Below, one piece after another: positions 52,581 through 61,929 of a stretch of DNA of 64,000 nt. A program made the position numbers and the translations under genes. The stretch is from Promethearchaeota archaeon (GTDB lineage Archaea; Asgardarchaeota; Lokiarchaeia; Sigynarchaeales; SOKP01), in contig JABXKC010000002.1 of NCBI GenBank assembly GCA_013375495.1, positions 1-64,000 on the forward strand, given 5' to 3'. Each line of letters opens with the position of its first letter. The stretch's first letter is position 1. Below the pieces are notes generated by a model that saw only the letters and a program-made list of their open reading frames with translations, had not been told where the DNA came from and searched no databases.

Positions 52581-53258
52581 TTACTTTGGTTTTTTCTTAT
52601 AGGAAGTCCCTTTTACTGCTTTAAATAAGCCTGCCATTATAGCACCGGCAACAAACCCTCCAACATGAGCAAAATGTGCTGTTTGACTAGTGAGTGGATT
52701 ATATAGTGAAACCATGGCATATGTAAGTTCTGCGATAAAGTAGGTAATTATAAAATAACTAGCAGTTACTTTTCGCATTGTTGACCCTGTTGGAAGATAA
52801 AACTTATTGGAAGGATAAAGTATTACATATACCGCCATAAGGCCAAAAATTGCTCCAGATGCCCCTAAAGAAGGAATACTTGCTAAAATTGGACCCCAAA
52901 CTGGAATCAAAATCGTGCTAATTGCGTGAAGCATAGTGGCAAATATACCTGAAACGAAATATGTTACCAAATAAAATACATGCCCCATTGCGTGTTCGCA
53001 ATTATCCGTTATTACAAAGAAAAACCACATATTCATGATTATATGAATTATATCTCCGTGCATAAACATTGATGTGAAGATTGTCCACAGTTTCTCTCCT
53101 GCAAAAAATTCGGCAGGAACAAAAGCGTATCCAATTTGTATTTGACCCGTTGGATCCATCATTTGCCATACAAAAACTGCAATATTAACAATCAAAATAA
53201 TAACTGAAAAGTATTGTTTAAAAAATGAAATTTTGTCGGATTCTGCTTCTAAAACCAT
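52581..53258 (-). CDS. rhomboid-family intramembrane serine protease
   Basis: A 225-residue membrane protein with six to seven helices. The catalytic dyad is Ser134 in LGASGAIFG and His198 in AHFAHVGGFVAG, and the conserved IHIIMNMWFFF of helix 2 is present. It cleaves membrane proteins within the bilayer. There are no N-terminal extra domains, and the C-terminus is basic (YKKKPK). It is monocistronic, divergent from the GH172-like gene across 157 bp of AT-rich DNA. Confidence 0.93.
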   Translation of the reverse strand: MVLEAESDKISFFKQYFSVIILIVNIAVFVWQMMDPTGQIQIGYAFVPAEFFAGEKLWTIFTSMFMHGDIIHIIMNMWFFFVITDNCEHAMGHVFYLVTYFVSGIFATMLHAISTILIPVWGPILASIPSLGASGAIFGLMAVYVILYPSNKFYLPTGSTMRKVTASYFIITYFIAELTYAMVSLYNPLTSQTAHFAHVGGFVAGAIMAGLFKAVKGTSYKKKPK

Positions 53259-53415
53259 TCTAAATCATCAATTAGGTACTTTTTAAATTAGATTATACTA
53301 CTTTATTTTGATTTTAAAGCTATTTAAGTTTTTGTTGTATAAGTAATAAATCTTTTTTAAAGGTAGAAATCATGGTAATTAAAAGTTAAAATACTAGAAT
53401 GTGTTTATTTAACCT

Positions 53416-54600
53416 ATGAAACTAGGTGAATCGAGTTTTCACAATATTGCAAAAATTCAACCAGATTCTATCAAAAGAAGAAGGCTCTCAAGTTATGATA
53501 CTTCCGAAGGAAATCACGATTGGATAGATATAAGACCGGGAGAAAAGGTAGTAATTGGAAATGTGAAGGGAGCGGGGTGTATAACCCATATTTGGTGCAC
53601 AATTTTATGTAAGGAACGATATTATTTGAGAAATATTATAATGAGGATATATTGGGATGAAGAAAAAGAGAATCACCCGAGTATCGAAGTTCCTATTGGA
53701 GATTTTTTTGGTTTAGGTCATGCCAAGCGTAAAAATTTTATTTCTTTACCGTTTCAGATGAGCCCACAAAGGGGTAGAGCATTTAATTGTTGGTGGCCAA
53801 TGCCCTTTTCAAAGGGATTTAAAATAACCATAGAAAACGATAACTCTAAGCAGATGAGGTTATTTTTCTATATTGATTATGAAACCTATGAAGACGGATT
53901 TGAAAATGAAAAGGATTATGGGAGGTTTCACGCGCTTTGGCGTCGCGAAAATCCTACAATCCCAAAGAAGAGGGATAGTGAAACAGGTAAAAAAATCTTA
54001 AAGATTAAACCTGTAAAATTTAATTATGGTGGTCGTAATATTGATGATCCAATGGCTCAAAATTACAAAATCCTTGAAGCAAAAGGTAAAGGTCATTTTG
54101 TTGGGTGCCATTTAGATATAGATAATATTACTTTCTATCCATGGTATATTAATTGGCCAGGCGAAGGGGACGATATGATATTTATCGACGATGATGTTGA
54201 CAAGCGCGTCCCAACTCTACATGGAACAGGCACAGAAGATTATGTGAACCAATCATGGGGACAAAGTCAAAAACATCACGCTCCTTATCACGGTACAATT
54301 AAACCGGGGGGGATAAATTGGTGGGGTAAAATCTCCTATTATCGATATCATGTTGAAGACCCTATCTATTTTAATAAAAAGATAGTGGTTACAATAGAAC
54401 ATGGACACGATAATCATCGTAGAGACGATTGGTCTTCAACAGCTTATTGGTACCAACGGGAACCACACGATGCTACTTTGTTCCCGAAATTATTCGATAA
54501 AAAAGGAAGAAAGCCTCGAGTACATGTAGCTCATATGATTAGAAAAATGTTATGCATTGCTTTTATAGCATTTCTAGTGTTTTTATGGTTTATTTTTTAG
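53416..54600 (+). CDS. DUF2961/GH172-like protein with C-terminal TM tail
   Basis: A 394-residue protein matching the DUF2961 family, now linked to GH172 glycoside hydrolases (for example difructose-anhydride synthase and arabinofuranosidase). Family features visible are RLSSYDTSEGNHDWIDIRPGE, GAGCITHIWCTI, EVPIGDFFGLGHA and HGTGTEDYVNQSWG. An unusual hydrophobic C-terminal segment (IAFIAFLVFLWFIF) looks like a tail anchor or sorting helix. Oligomers, often trimers or hexamers, form the active site in known members. The substrate is unknown; an alpha-furanoside is the family precedent. Confidence 0.85.
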   Translation: MKLGESSFHNIAKIQPDSIKRRRLSSYDTSEGNHDWIDIRPGEKVVIGNVKGAGCITHIWCTILCKERYYLRNIIMRIYWDEEKENHPSIEVPIGDFFGLGHAKRKNFISLPFQMSPQRGRAFNCWWPMPFSKGFKITIENDNSKQMRLFFYIDYETYEDGFENEKDYGRFHALWRRENPTIPKKRDSETGKKILKIKPVKFNYGGRNIDDPMAQNYKILEAKGKGHFVGCHLDIDNITFYPWYINWPGEGDDMIFIDDDVDKRVPTLHGTGTEDYVNQSWGQSQKHHAPYHGTIKPGGINWWGKISYYRYHVEDPIYFNKKIVVTIEHGHDNHRRDDWSSTAYWYQREPHDATLFPKLFDKKGRKPRVHVAHMIRKMLCIAFIAFLVFLWFIF

Positions 54601-54686
54601 ATATTTTTACGAAATTGTTTAAGATTTACGCCTTAAAAAACCAACAAGTGAAAATTATAAGCCATAAACATTTTTAACTTATACCT

Positions 54687-55721
54687 ATGTCAGAAGTTGA
54701 TTTAGTTACTGCTGTAATTGGAATTATTTTAGCGGTAATCACTACTTTTTGTTTCAATATAGGTATTGTGTATCAAAAGAAAGGACTAAAGGAAGCAAAA
54801 ATAAAAGGTATTGAGATAAAAACTGAAGAAGGATTCATGAACCTCATAAAAACTTTTATAAAATTGTTTAAAATTAGATCTTGGTTAATTGGTGCGATTC
54901 TGGGAGTTGGCGGATGGTTTCCGTATATAATATCAATTGGAATGGTAGGTGTTCTCGTAACCGAACCTGTTATGGCAACTGGGTTTATATTTTTCGTCCC
55001 CGCTGCAATGAAAATCTTAAAAGAAAGAGTTGGTATCGTCGAGTATATAGCGATCGGATTGTTGACGATATCTCCTATTCTTATTGGACTAGCAGGTATT
55101 TCTGATGTTGATCTTGATTTATATGAGTTTGTTCCATCGTTTATTATATTTTTAGCAGTGTCTCTAACAATTTGTATTATTTCACTAACTATGGCTAAAA
55201 AAAAGAGAGGTAAGGGTACTGAGGGTCTTTTTATAATGTTTGGAGGAGCAATTTTATTCGCACTTGGAGGTTCTGCTACGAATATCCTAGCTCAGGCGTT
55301 GATTCAAACAGGTGAGGGCTTTCAGTGGTATACAATATTCGAGTTACCATTTGGTATCTTTTGGTTCCTGTTTGGAGGAACTTATGCCCATCTTTGGGTC
55401 TTTTTAGGGTTTTGGATGATGGCAGCTTTCAACCTTTCGAGTCTCCCCTACTATCAAGGAGGATTTCAAAAAGGCAAAATTCTAATTATGTATCCAATTT
55501 TAGATTCAATTGCTTTACTTCTTCCAATTACAGCCGGTCTTCTTGTCTTTAGACAGACATTTTCAAATTTTCCTCTATTCTTTATTGCTTTGATCTGTAG
55601 TGTATTTGCTACAATTGTCTTAAGCAAGTATCAAGCTGCGATTGAGACCATGGATACTTCAAAAACAGATATCGATAAAGAAGATAATGAATCTACTAAC
55701 AAAACTATCGATCTTGAATAA
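54687..55721 (+). CDS. polytopic membrane protein, DMT/NIPA-like
   Basis: A 344-residue protein with nine or ten helices. The start (VIGIILAVITTFCFNIGIVYQKKGLKEA) and the pair VGVLVTEPVMATGFIFFVPAAMKILKERV resemble the drug/metabolite transporter and NIPA magnesium-transporter fold, in which the first half-repeat ends in 'l.E'. It has an acidic, Asp/Thr-rich C-terminal tail of about 30 residues in the cytoplasm. Mg2+ or metabolite transport is possible. It follows the GH172-like gene by 86 bp on the same strand, too far to assert an operon. Confidence 0.7.
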   Translation: MSEVDLVTAVIGIILAVITTFCFNIGIVYQKKGLKEAKIKGIEIKTEEGFMNLIKTFIKLFKIRSWLIGAILGVGGWFPYIISIGMVGVLVTEPVMATGFIFFVPAAMKILKERVGIVEYIAIGLLTISPILIGLAGISDVDLDLYEFVPSFIIFLAVSLTICIISLTMAKKKRGKGTEGLFIMFGGAILFALGGSATNILAQALIQTGEGFQWYTIFELPFGIFWFLFGGTYAHLWVFLGFWMMAAFNLSSLPYYQGGFQKGKILIMYPILDSIALLLPITAGLLVFRQTFSNFPLFFIALICSVFATIVLSKYQAAIETMDTSKTDIDKEDNESTNKTIDLE

Positions 55722-55826
55722 TTTTATTGCTTTTTGAGAGTAAAAAATTCTTATACCTAAATCATATTTAAAATATCATACCATATTATACATACACTTT
55801 CAAAAATAGTCCAAGTAATAATAACG

Positions 55827-56405
55827 ATGAAAAAAAAAATTAAATCAAGTTCGTACTTGTTTCCTAGGCCCGTTGTCCTAATAGGGGCAAATATTGATGG
55901 AAGACCCAATTTTGAACCCCTTGCATATGTTAGCAGCGTTGAGGATAAACCTCCTTTAATATCAATAGCTTCTTACGAGACCCATTTCACAAACATTGGA
56001 ATAAAGGAAAATGGAACTTTCAGTGTAAATACCCCTTCTGAAGAAATAATAGCAGGGACTGATTACTGCGGTATCGTCTCTGGAAAAGAAGCAGATAAAT
56101 CGGAAGTATTTGATGTCTTTTACGGAGAGCTTAAGACCGCTCCAATGATAAACAAAGCTCCGCTAAATCTAGAATGCAAAGTAATTAAAACTATTGCTAT
56201 AAAAGATTTAACGGGAGCAGAAGAAGGTCACGAGCTATTTATTGGAGAAGTCGTGAATGCTTACGCTGAAGAGAAATATCTAACAGAAGGAGGACCAGAT
56301 ATCTCAAAGATTAACACATTTACCTATGCTATGAAGCAATATTGGGAAGTAGGAGAGAGTATCGCAAAAGCTTGGGAAATAGGAAAAAAATATATAAAAG
56401 ATTAG
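55827..56405 (+). CDS. flavin reductase-like FMN-binding protein (flavoredoxin type)
   Basis: A 192-residue protein of the flavin-reductase-like domain family. The N-terminal YLFPRPVVLIGANIDGRPNFEPLAYVSSVEDKPPLISIASYETHFTNIGIKENGTFSVNTPSEE is the full FMN-binding signature, and LNLECKVIKT and HELFIGEVVNAYAEE follow. Archaeal and clostridial members are flavoredoxins or flavoprotein oxidoreductases carrying electrons from ferredoxin or NAD(P)H. It is monocistronic and converges on the receiver genes. Confidence 0.9.
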   Translation: MKKKIKSSSYLFPRPVVLIGANIDGRPNFEPLAYVSSVEDKPPLISIASYETHFTNIGIKENGTFSVNTPSEEIIAGTDYCGIVSGKEADKSEVFDVFYGELKTAPMINKAPLNLECKVIKTIAIKDLTGAEEGHELFIGEVVNAYAEEKYLTEGGPDISKINTFTYAMKQYWEVGESIAKAWEIGKKYIKD

Positions 56406-56456
56406 TGAAGCAAAAACCTTCAAATCTAATTAATACATTACAATTGTATTTTATAA

Positions 56457-56867
56457 TTAAGGTTTAATACTAGCTATTTTTTTCTTTTTAAGAATGTCTT
56501 TAATATAAGTAATAATTTCATTTCCAGAAATAGCCTTAACTAAATAACCATCAGCACCGAGTTCTTTTCCTTTCTGAATGTCTTCAAAAAAATTTTTAAC
56601 AGTAAAAAGAACTACAAGAATATTAGGGTATTTTGCCTTAATTTCAGTCAAAATTTCATAACCATTCATTCCGGGAAGCATAATATCAAGCAAAACGAGT
56701 GCTATTTCTTCGTGTTTTTCTTCGATAATGCTTAATGCATCATATCCATTACTACAAGTTAATGTATCGTAATTCTCGAGTTGCAAAAACTTCTCAGTTA
56801 AAATCGTTATATCTTCTTCGTCATCGACGATCAAGATTTTTTTGGTTGTTGACATTGGAAATTCCAT
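56457..56867 (-). CDS. stand-alone response-regulator receiver, copy 1
   Basis: A 136-residue CheY-like receiver without an output domain. It has the acidic pair in ILIVDDEED, the phospho-acceptor Asp in VLLDIMLPGMNGYEIL, the Thr in VVLFTVKN and the conserved Lys in YLVKAISG, although the usual following Pro is Ala here. An ATG four codons later (MSTTKK) is an alternative start. It is a close paralogue of the next gene, about 190 bp away on the same strand. No histidine kinase is within the window, so it must receive phosphate from a distant kinase. Confidence 0.9.
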   Translation of the reverse strand: MEFPMSTTKKILIVDDEEDITILTEKFLQLENYDTLTCSNGYDALSIIEEKHEEIALVLLDIMLPGMNGYEILTEIKAKYPNILVVLFTVKNFFEDIQKGKELGADGYLVKAISGNEIITYIKDILKKKKIASIKP

Positions 56868-57058
56868 TTATCATCCTTTTTATATCTTCTACTAATATAG
56901 ATTCTTTTTACTTATATAAAAAGTATGTATGATTTTGATGTTTTGATCACTAGTATCGATCATAATTGTCATTTAAAAGGAGATTTATTATAATTCGCTT
57001 AAACGCTATTAACTAAGCAATTCACAAATATGAATCTAATCTGAAAAATACTTAATAT

Positions 57059-57439
57059 CTACATATTTAATATTTCTTTCACGTAATCACGTAGTTCATT
57101 TCCAGAAAAAGGTTTTGTAATATATCCATCTGCTCCTAATTCGTCTCCTTTTTCTTTATCTTCTTTAAAACTTTTAACCGTAAAAAGAATAACCTTGATG
57201 TTTTTATAAGTTTCTTTCGATTTTATAGTTCTAAGGACTTCAAATCCTGACATTCCAGGCATCATAACATCTAATAGTATTAAGACGATCTCTTCATATT
57301 TTTCTTCTAGAGATTTTAACGCCTCTTTACCGTTGCTACAAGTAAGCGTGTTAAAATGATCAAGTTGTAAAAACCTCTGAACCAGACTGACAATATCGGG
57401 TTCATCATCGCATATAAGAATAGAATTTTTATCTATCAT
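57059..57439 (-). CDS. stand-alone response-regulator receiver, copy 2
   Basis: A 126-residue receiver with the full set: ILICDDEPD, phospho-acceptor in ILLDVMMPGMSGFEVL, VILFTVKS and YITKPFSGNE with the canonical Lys-Pro. It aligns along its length with copy 1 (for example the shared FLQLDHFNTLTCSNG against FLQLENYDTLTCSNG), so the pair arose by tandem duplication. There is no output domain; signalling would be through protein contact. It is divergent from the methyltransferase/radical-SAM pair. Confidence 0.92.
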   Translation of the reverse strand: MIDKNSILICDDEPDIVSLVQRFLQLDHFNTLTCSNGKEALKSLEEKYEEIVLILLDVMMPGMSGFEVLRTIKSKETYKNIKVILFTVKSFKEDKEKGDELGADGYITKPFSGNELRDYVKEILNM

Positions 57440-57571
57440 GTCAAATCATTTTTTTTTAAAATAATTATAAAAATTTATAATTAGATATTTTTCTGATGAC
57501 TAACAATATATATCAACTCATTTCGATAATTTATATGTATACTTTTTAGAGGTTTAAATTTACGATCAAAT

Positions 57572-58228
57572 ATGTCAAATCACAACAAAACTCCCATTTT
57601 TCCCGATTCATATCTTGGTGAGAGATCTTTCGAATATGATAATTCGATTTGGATGGAAAGAAATCAAAAAAAAACAACTTTAGTTTGTCTACAATATCTA
57701 CAGGATGAAAAGTTGAATAAGGTTGGAAATATTGATAAGTTAAGGGAAAAACATAATATAATTGCCGATTTAGGATGTGGAACTGGATTTTCTTCTGAAG
57801 TATTAGTAGAAAATGGGCATCGTGTTATTGGTATCGATATTTTAAAGGATATGCTCTCGAAAGCTAAAAATAAAAAGAAATTTTTAAAAAAAGAAAAAGA
57901 ACTCGAACTAATGTTAGCGGACATCAACTATCTACCAATAAGGAAAACTTCAATTGATCATATCATTTCTATTTCGGCTTATAATTTTATAATTCATGGG
58001 AAAAATTTAGGTAGCGATATATCTAAAATAATTAATAATACAGCAAGATATTTGAAAAAAATTCTAAAACCTAACGGAAGAATTATTATCGAATTTTACC
58101 CAAAAGACGAAAAAGAATTAAAATATTTTAATTCTTCTTTCAAAGATAATGGGTTTGATGGATTTATGATTAAGAAGGATTCTAAACAAAAATCGGGTCA
58201 AACATTTTTACTATTAAAAAAACGGTGA
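57572..58228 (+). CDS. class I SAM-dependent methyltransferase
   Basis: A 218-residue methyltransferase. Motif I is IIADLGCGTGFSSEVL, the acidic end of strand 2 is VIGIDIL, motif II/III is LMLADINYLPIRKTSIDHIISISAYNF, and ILKPNGRIIIEFYP is the post-III strand. It is related to Bud23/UbiE-like enzymes; the internal NFI where an NPPY-type motif might be expected gives no clear substrate. The last codon overlaps the GTG of the radical-SAM gene (GTGA), so the two are co-translated and probably act on the same molecule. Confidence 0.88.
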   Translation: MSNHNKTPIFPDSYLGERSFEYDNSIWMERNQKKTTLVCLQYLQDEKLNKVGNIDKLREKHNIIADLGCGTGFSSEVLVENGHRVIGIDILKDMLSKAKNKKKFLKKEKELELMLADINYLPIRKTSIDHIISISAYNFIIHGKNLGSDISKIINNTARYLKKILKPNGRIIIEFYPKDEKELKYFNSSFKDNGFDGFMIKKDSKQKSGQTFLLLKKR

Positions 58229-59331
58229 AAATCATAGGTTTATGTAACTTTTGTGGAAAAACTGATAAATATATTTCTAATGTGCTTAATATATGTCGAG
58301 AATGCATACTCAAAAAAGATTGGGAACTTGTTAAGCAACAAATTTTAAGTGTTCATAAACTAGTTAGAGATTTAGTAGATCTACCTTCAGAACCTCCAAG
58401 AGCAGACAGAAAAGAAATTAAATTGAAATGTAATTTCTGCATTAACGAATGTATTCTTTCTGAAAACGATTTAAGTTATTGTGGATTAAGAAATCTAGAA
58501 AAAAATCAGAGTGGAGAGTTACCACTTCCATCTAAACAGAAAGGTTATATTCACGGGTATCTCGATCCAATACCAACTAATTGTTGTAATGCATGGTTCT
58601 GCGATGGGGATTATAACACTTATTCTTATGCTGCATTCTTATATGGGTGCTCCTTTGATTGTCTATTCTGCCAGAACTCTTCTCACAAGCACTTCTCTAA
58701 GAAGTATTTAGTTGATGTTAAATCTTTGGCTGATAGAATTTTTAATAACGAAAAAATCACCTGTATCTGCTATTTTGGAGGCACTCCTGAGGTGCAATTA
58801 CCTTTTACCATTAATTTAGCAAATCATATATTAGAGAAAATTAAGAAAAAAGGACTATCGAGAAAATTTAGAGTATGCTGGGAATGGAATGGTAGCGGTA
58901 ATGAAACATTAGTTGACAAGTGTATGCAGATTGCTGTAAATTCCGGAGGGAATATTAAATTCGATTTAAAATCTTTTAATGAAAAAATTAACTTAGCACT
59001 ATGTGGTGTGAGTAATAGTAGAACACTTGATAATTTTAAATATTTAGCTGATAACTATTTTGGGTCACGAGGTGGAGATCTGCCTGAAATGAGTGCTTGC
59101 ACACTATTAGTTCCTGGTTATGTGAATCATGAAGAAGTGGAGCAGATTGCTAAGTTTATCAGTGAAATTGATAATGAAATACCTTATAGCTTACTGATTT
59201 TCCATCCCGATTACCAAATGAATGATTTACCGATTACATCGAGGAAACAAGCGAATAAGTGCCTCGAAGCAGCAAAAAAATATTTAAATCACGTGAATTT
59301 AGGGAACCAATTTTTACTAGGATTTTCTTAG
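58225..59331 (+). CDS. radical SAM protein (PflA-like) with N-terminal zinc finger
   Basis: A 368-residue radical-SAM enzyme. The [4Fe-4S] motif is C142-x3-C146-x2-C149 in YGCSFDCLFCQN. An N-terminal zinc knuckle pair (Cys7/Cys10, Cys24/Cys27) and a second Cys set (Cys69, Cys72, Cys76, Cys86) precede it. The general order, with CNFCINEC ahead of the barrel, recalls the PflA-like/AmmeMemoRadiSam group. The barrel carries YFGGTPEVQL and GGNIKFDLKSFNE. The start is GTG at 58225, overlapping the methyltransferase stop by 4 bp. The role is unknown; radical modification plus methylation of a shared target is inferred. Confidence 0.85.
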   Translation: MKIIGLCNFCGKTDKYISNVLNICRECILKKDWELVKQQILSVHKLVRDLVDLPSEPPRADRKEIKLKCNFCINECILSENDLSYCGLRNLEKNQSGELPLPSKQKGYIHGYLDPIPTNCCNAWFCDGDYNTYSYAAFLYGCSFDCLFCQNSSHKHFSKKYLVDVKSLADRIFNNEKITCICYFGGTPEVQLPFTINLANHILEKIKKKGLSRKFRVCWEWNGSGNETLVDKCMQIAVNSGGNIKFDLKSFNEKINLALCGVSNSRTLDNFKYLADNYFGSRGGDLPEMSACTLLVPGYVNHEEVEQIAKFISEIDNEIPYSLLIFHPDYQMNDLPITSRKQANKCLEAAKKYLNHVNLGNQFLLGFS

Positions 59332-59448
59332 CTTCGGTCTGATTTTCTACATTTCTACATGCTCTTTATAATAGGAATTATTAATAGCAAAACAACATTC
59401 TATCTTAATTATTATTGGAAATAAGTATGTTAAAAAAGAGTATGCAAA

Positions 59449-60546
59449 ATGAAGAGAGTTCAAAGTATTGACATGATTCGAGGATTTTGTATTTTTCTTA
59501 TGGTTCTTGGTCATATGCTTGATTGGTGGATAATTCTTCCCGATAGATGGTTAATCTTTTACTTGTTCTCGTTTTTGGCGTCGATTGCTGCTACGGGATT
59601 TTTATTCATTTCTGGTTTCAGCGCAGCACTAGCGTATAAAAGTAGGGCTAAAAAGGCAGCAATTTCTCCTGATATTGATATGACCCAAGCTAGGAACATT
59701 TATATCATAAGAGCATTACTATTATTAGCAATAGCTTTTCTTTATAACACAGCGGTTGCCTTTGGGATAAATGACTATAGGTGGATATGGGCATGGAATG
59801 CTCTCCAAACAATTTCAATCTCTCTCTTATTAGCGTGGCCTTTATTACGTACCTCAAAATACTTCAGAATTGGTTTAGGAATTGGATTATTAATTGTTAA
59901 TGATTTGCTTTTCTCATTTTTATTATCATATAGAGATCAACTAAACTTTTATGGTGTACTTTTCCACATCTTCTACAATCCTGACGAAGCATTTACGATT
60001 TTAGCGTATTTCGCAATTTTTATAATCGGTTCTGCATTTGGAGACTTCTTCTATAACATTAATAGTATTCAAGACCAAGAAGAAAGGAAGAATGCAATTA
60101 AACGGGTGTTTATAAGGGCAATATTAATAGTTGGAATAATTACTACCTCCTTTGGAATTATATATCGTTTCTACGATTTTATTTTTCGAAGAACTATTTC
60201 TGCTATGTTTTACTCCGTTGGTGCTATTTTAATTTTACTCTCAGTTCTCATATATATCGAAGAATTTGAAATAATTAATCTTAAAAAAAGGTACAGGTTC
60301 TTCTTTTATTATTCATTTTATTCTTTTACTATTTATGTTGCCCATGATCCATTGTACTTTTTATTTCATCGACAATTAAACGCATTATTTATCTGGGGAG
60401 TTGTCATAGGGATTTTTGTTTTGTTAACACTTTTACTAAGGATAATGCATAAAAAGTTAGGAACAAAAGTCTCGCTTAAAACACAGTTAAGTGTGTTAAG
60501 TTTAGTAATAACAAAAAAAATCGAGCAGCGGAAGAGTAAAAATTAG
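59449..60546 (+). CDS. DUF1624/HGSNAT-like membrane acyltransferase
   Basis: A 365-residue membrane protein with ten or eleven helices. The opening RVQSIDMIRGFCIFLMVLGHMLDWW, with the conserved D-x-x-R-G and H, is the hallmark of DUF1624 and heparan-alpha-glucosaminide N-acetyltransferase-like proteins, and FLFISGFSAALAYKSRAKK follows. Members move acetyl groups across the membrane onto sugars. A late YVAHDPLYFLFHRQL is also typical. The substrate is unknown. It is monocistronic. Confidence 0.85.
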   Translation: MKRVQSIDMIRGFCIFLMVLGHMLDWWIILPDRWLIFYLFSFLASIAATGFLFISGFSAALAYKSRAKKAAISPDIDMTQARNIYIIRALLLLAIAFLYNTAVAFGINDYRWIWAWNALQTISISLLLAWPLLRTSKYFRIGLGIGLLIVNDLLFSFLLSYRDQLNFYGVLFHIFYNPDEAFTILAYFAIFIIGSAFGDFFYNINSIQDQEERKNAIKRVFIRAILIVGIITTSFGIIYRFYDFIFRRTISAMFYSVGAILILLSVLIYIEEFEIINLKKRYRFFFYYSFYSFTIYVAHDPLYFLFHRQLNALFIWGVVIGIFVLLTLLLRIMHKKLGTKVSLKTQLSVLSLVITKKIEQRKSKN

Positions 60547-60637
60547 AAAATTAAGTTCTTTTAAGGTATTAATGATAAAATTTATTTATTTTTAATAATT
60601 TCACTACAAATAACTTCAAATAAAAAAAGTTTAAAAT

Positions 60638-60943
60638 ATGCAACGAGCACGTATCAGATTAAGCAGCACCCAATTACCTTCTCTTAAAGCGGTATGCGAG
60701 CAAATAGAAAGCGTTTGCCAAAATCAAGGAATAAGGAAACTGGGACCCATCCCATTACCCACTAAGCGATTACGAGTGCCCGTAATGAAAGCTCCTTCTG
60801 GGCAAGGAACTTCTACCTGGGCGAAGTTTGAAATGAGAATTCATAAACGCCTTTTCGAAATAACTGCTAACGAGCGTTCGATGCATCTTATTATGAAGAT
60901 TCAAATTCCGGAATCTGTCTTAGTAGAAATTGAGTTAATGTAA
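60638..60943 (+). CDS. rps10: 30S ribosomal protein uS10
   Basis: A 101-residue archaeal/eukaryal-type uS10. RARIRLSSTQLPSLKAVCEQI, GPIPLPTKRLRVPVMKAPSGQGTSTWAKFEMRIHKRLFEI and VEIELM match the family along the whole length. It binds 16S rRNA in the head of the small subunit. In many archaea the gene follows the EF-1 alpha gene; here it stands alone, between membrane-acyltransferase and LCM-family genes, so the usual cluster is broken in this genome. The ATG at 60638 follows an A-rich leader without clear SD. Confidence 0.96.
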   Translation: MQRARIRLSSTQLPSLKAVCEQIESVCQNQGIRKLGPIPLPTKRLRVPVMKAPSGQGTSTWAKFEMRIHKRLFEITANERSMHLIMKIQIPESVLVEIELM

Positions 60944-61025
60944 TCTTTTTTCTAACTTATTAGTTAATTTGCAAATCAATGCTTTTTAATCTAAATTTAA
61001 TAAGATTAAAAATGTTTTATTAACT

Positions 61026-61853
61026 ATGGCAGAAGATTTTTCTCTTGATTCTGGTTCCATAGAAGAAACAATGTTAGGACCTTTATGGGCTCGAGCAACC
61101 TATAGTAAACTGTATCCTGAAATATTAAATGATCAACAAGCCATACAAATTATTGAGAAATTAAATTACGATTTTACCAATATATCAAATTATTTGGAAG
61201 AATGGAGATCTCTTGGGTTATTAGTTAGAGCAAAAATTTTTGATAAGGCAATTATAAAGTACATTGAAAGTTGTCCTTATTCAACAGTAGTAAACTTAGG
61301 ATGTGGATTAGATACTACATTTTCTCGCGTTGATAATGGTGCTATTAAGTGGTTTAATTTAGACTTGCCTGATGCAATTAAATATCGCAATCAATTTATA
61401 ACGGAATCCTCTAGAAGTAAAAATATTTCTAAATCTGCATTTGATTACAGTTGGATGGATGATATTGAGTTTAATCCAGAAAATGGGATTATCTTTTTTG
61501 CGGGCGGTTTCGTTTACTATTTTGAGGAAGAAGAAATCCGTAAACTTATCACTTATATGGCAAAAAAATTTCCTGGAGGAGAATTCATTTTTGAGGGAAT
61601 TTCAAAATTAGCTATTAAAGTTATAAATAGGAGGGCAAGAAAAGCCGGTGCAGATATACGCGTTCATTACGGAATAGGACATCCTAACAACGAATTCTCA
61701 AAATGGTCGAAAAATATTGAATTGATTGACTGGTATACTATCTGGGCTCGTACACCCATTAATCCAATCTGGTCAAAAAACACGCTAAAAATGATCAAAG
61801 TTTCTAAGCGATTAAAAACAGCTAAAATTGTTCACTTAAAATTTTTAGGATGA
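61026..61853 (+). CDS. LCM-family O-methyltransferase (leucine carboxyl methyltransferase-like)
   Basis: A 275-residue SAM enzyme of the LCM/PPM family. ETMLGPLWARATYSK at the N-terminus, motif I VVNLGCGLDTTFSRV, WFNLDLPDAIKYRNQF and IIFFAGGFVYYFEEEEIRKLI are characteristic. Eukaryotic members methylate the C-terminal Leu of PP2A; microbial ones methylate polyketides or other carboxylates. The substrate here is unknown. It is 82 bp after the uS10 gene on the same strand. Confidence 0.88.
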   Translation: MAEDFSLDSGSIEETMLGPLWARATYSKLYPEILNDQQAIQIIEKLNYDFTNISNYLEEWRSLGLLVRAKIFDKAIIKYIESCPYSTVVNLGCGLDTTFSRVDNGAIKWFNLDLPDAIKYRNQFITESSRSKNISKSAFDYSWMDDIEFNPENGIIFFAGGFVYYFEEEEIRKLITYMAKKFPGGEFIFEGISKLAIKVINRRARKAGADIRVHYGIGHPNNEFSKWSKNIELIDWYTIWARTPINPIWSKNTLKMIKVSKRLKTAKIVHLKFLG

Positions 61854-61929
61854 ATTTAAATCAGTAAAAAAATATTATGTTTTTGAGATTTAGAGCTCTG
61901 TTTTAATTATTAGATAATAATTGATAAAA

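Noticed and set aside
60638..60943. EF-1 alpha gene next to uS10
   Set aside because: I looked for it upstream and downstream; the neighbours are a DUF1624-like and an LCM-family gene, so the usual pairing is absent.
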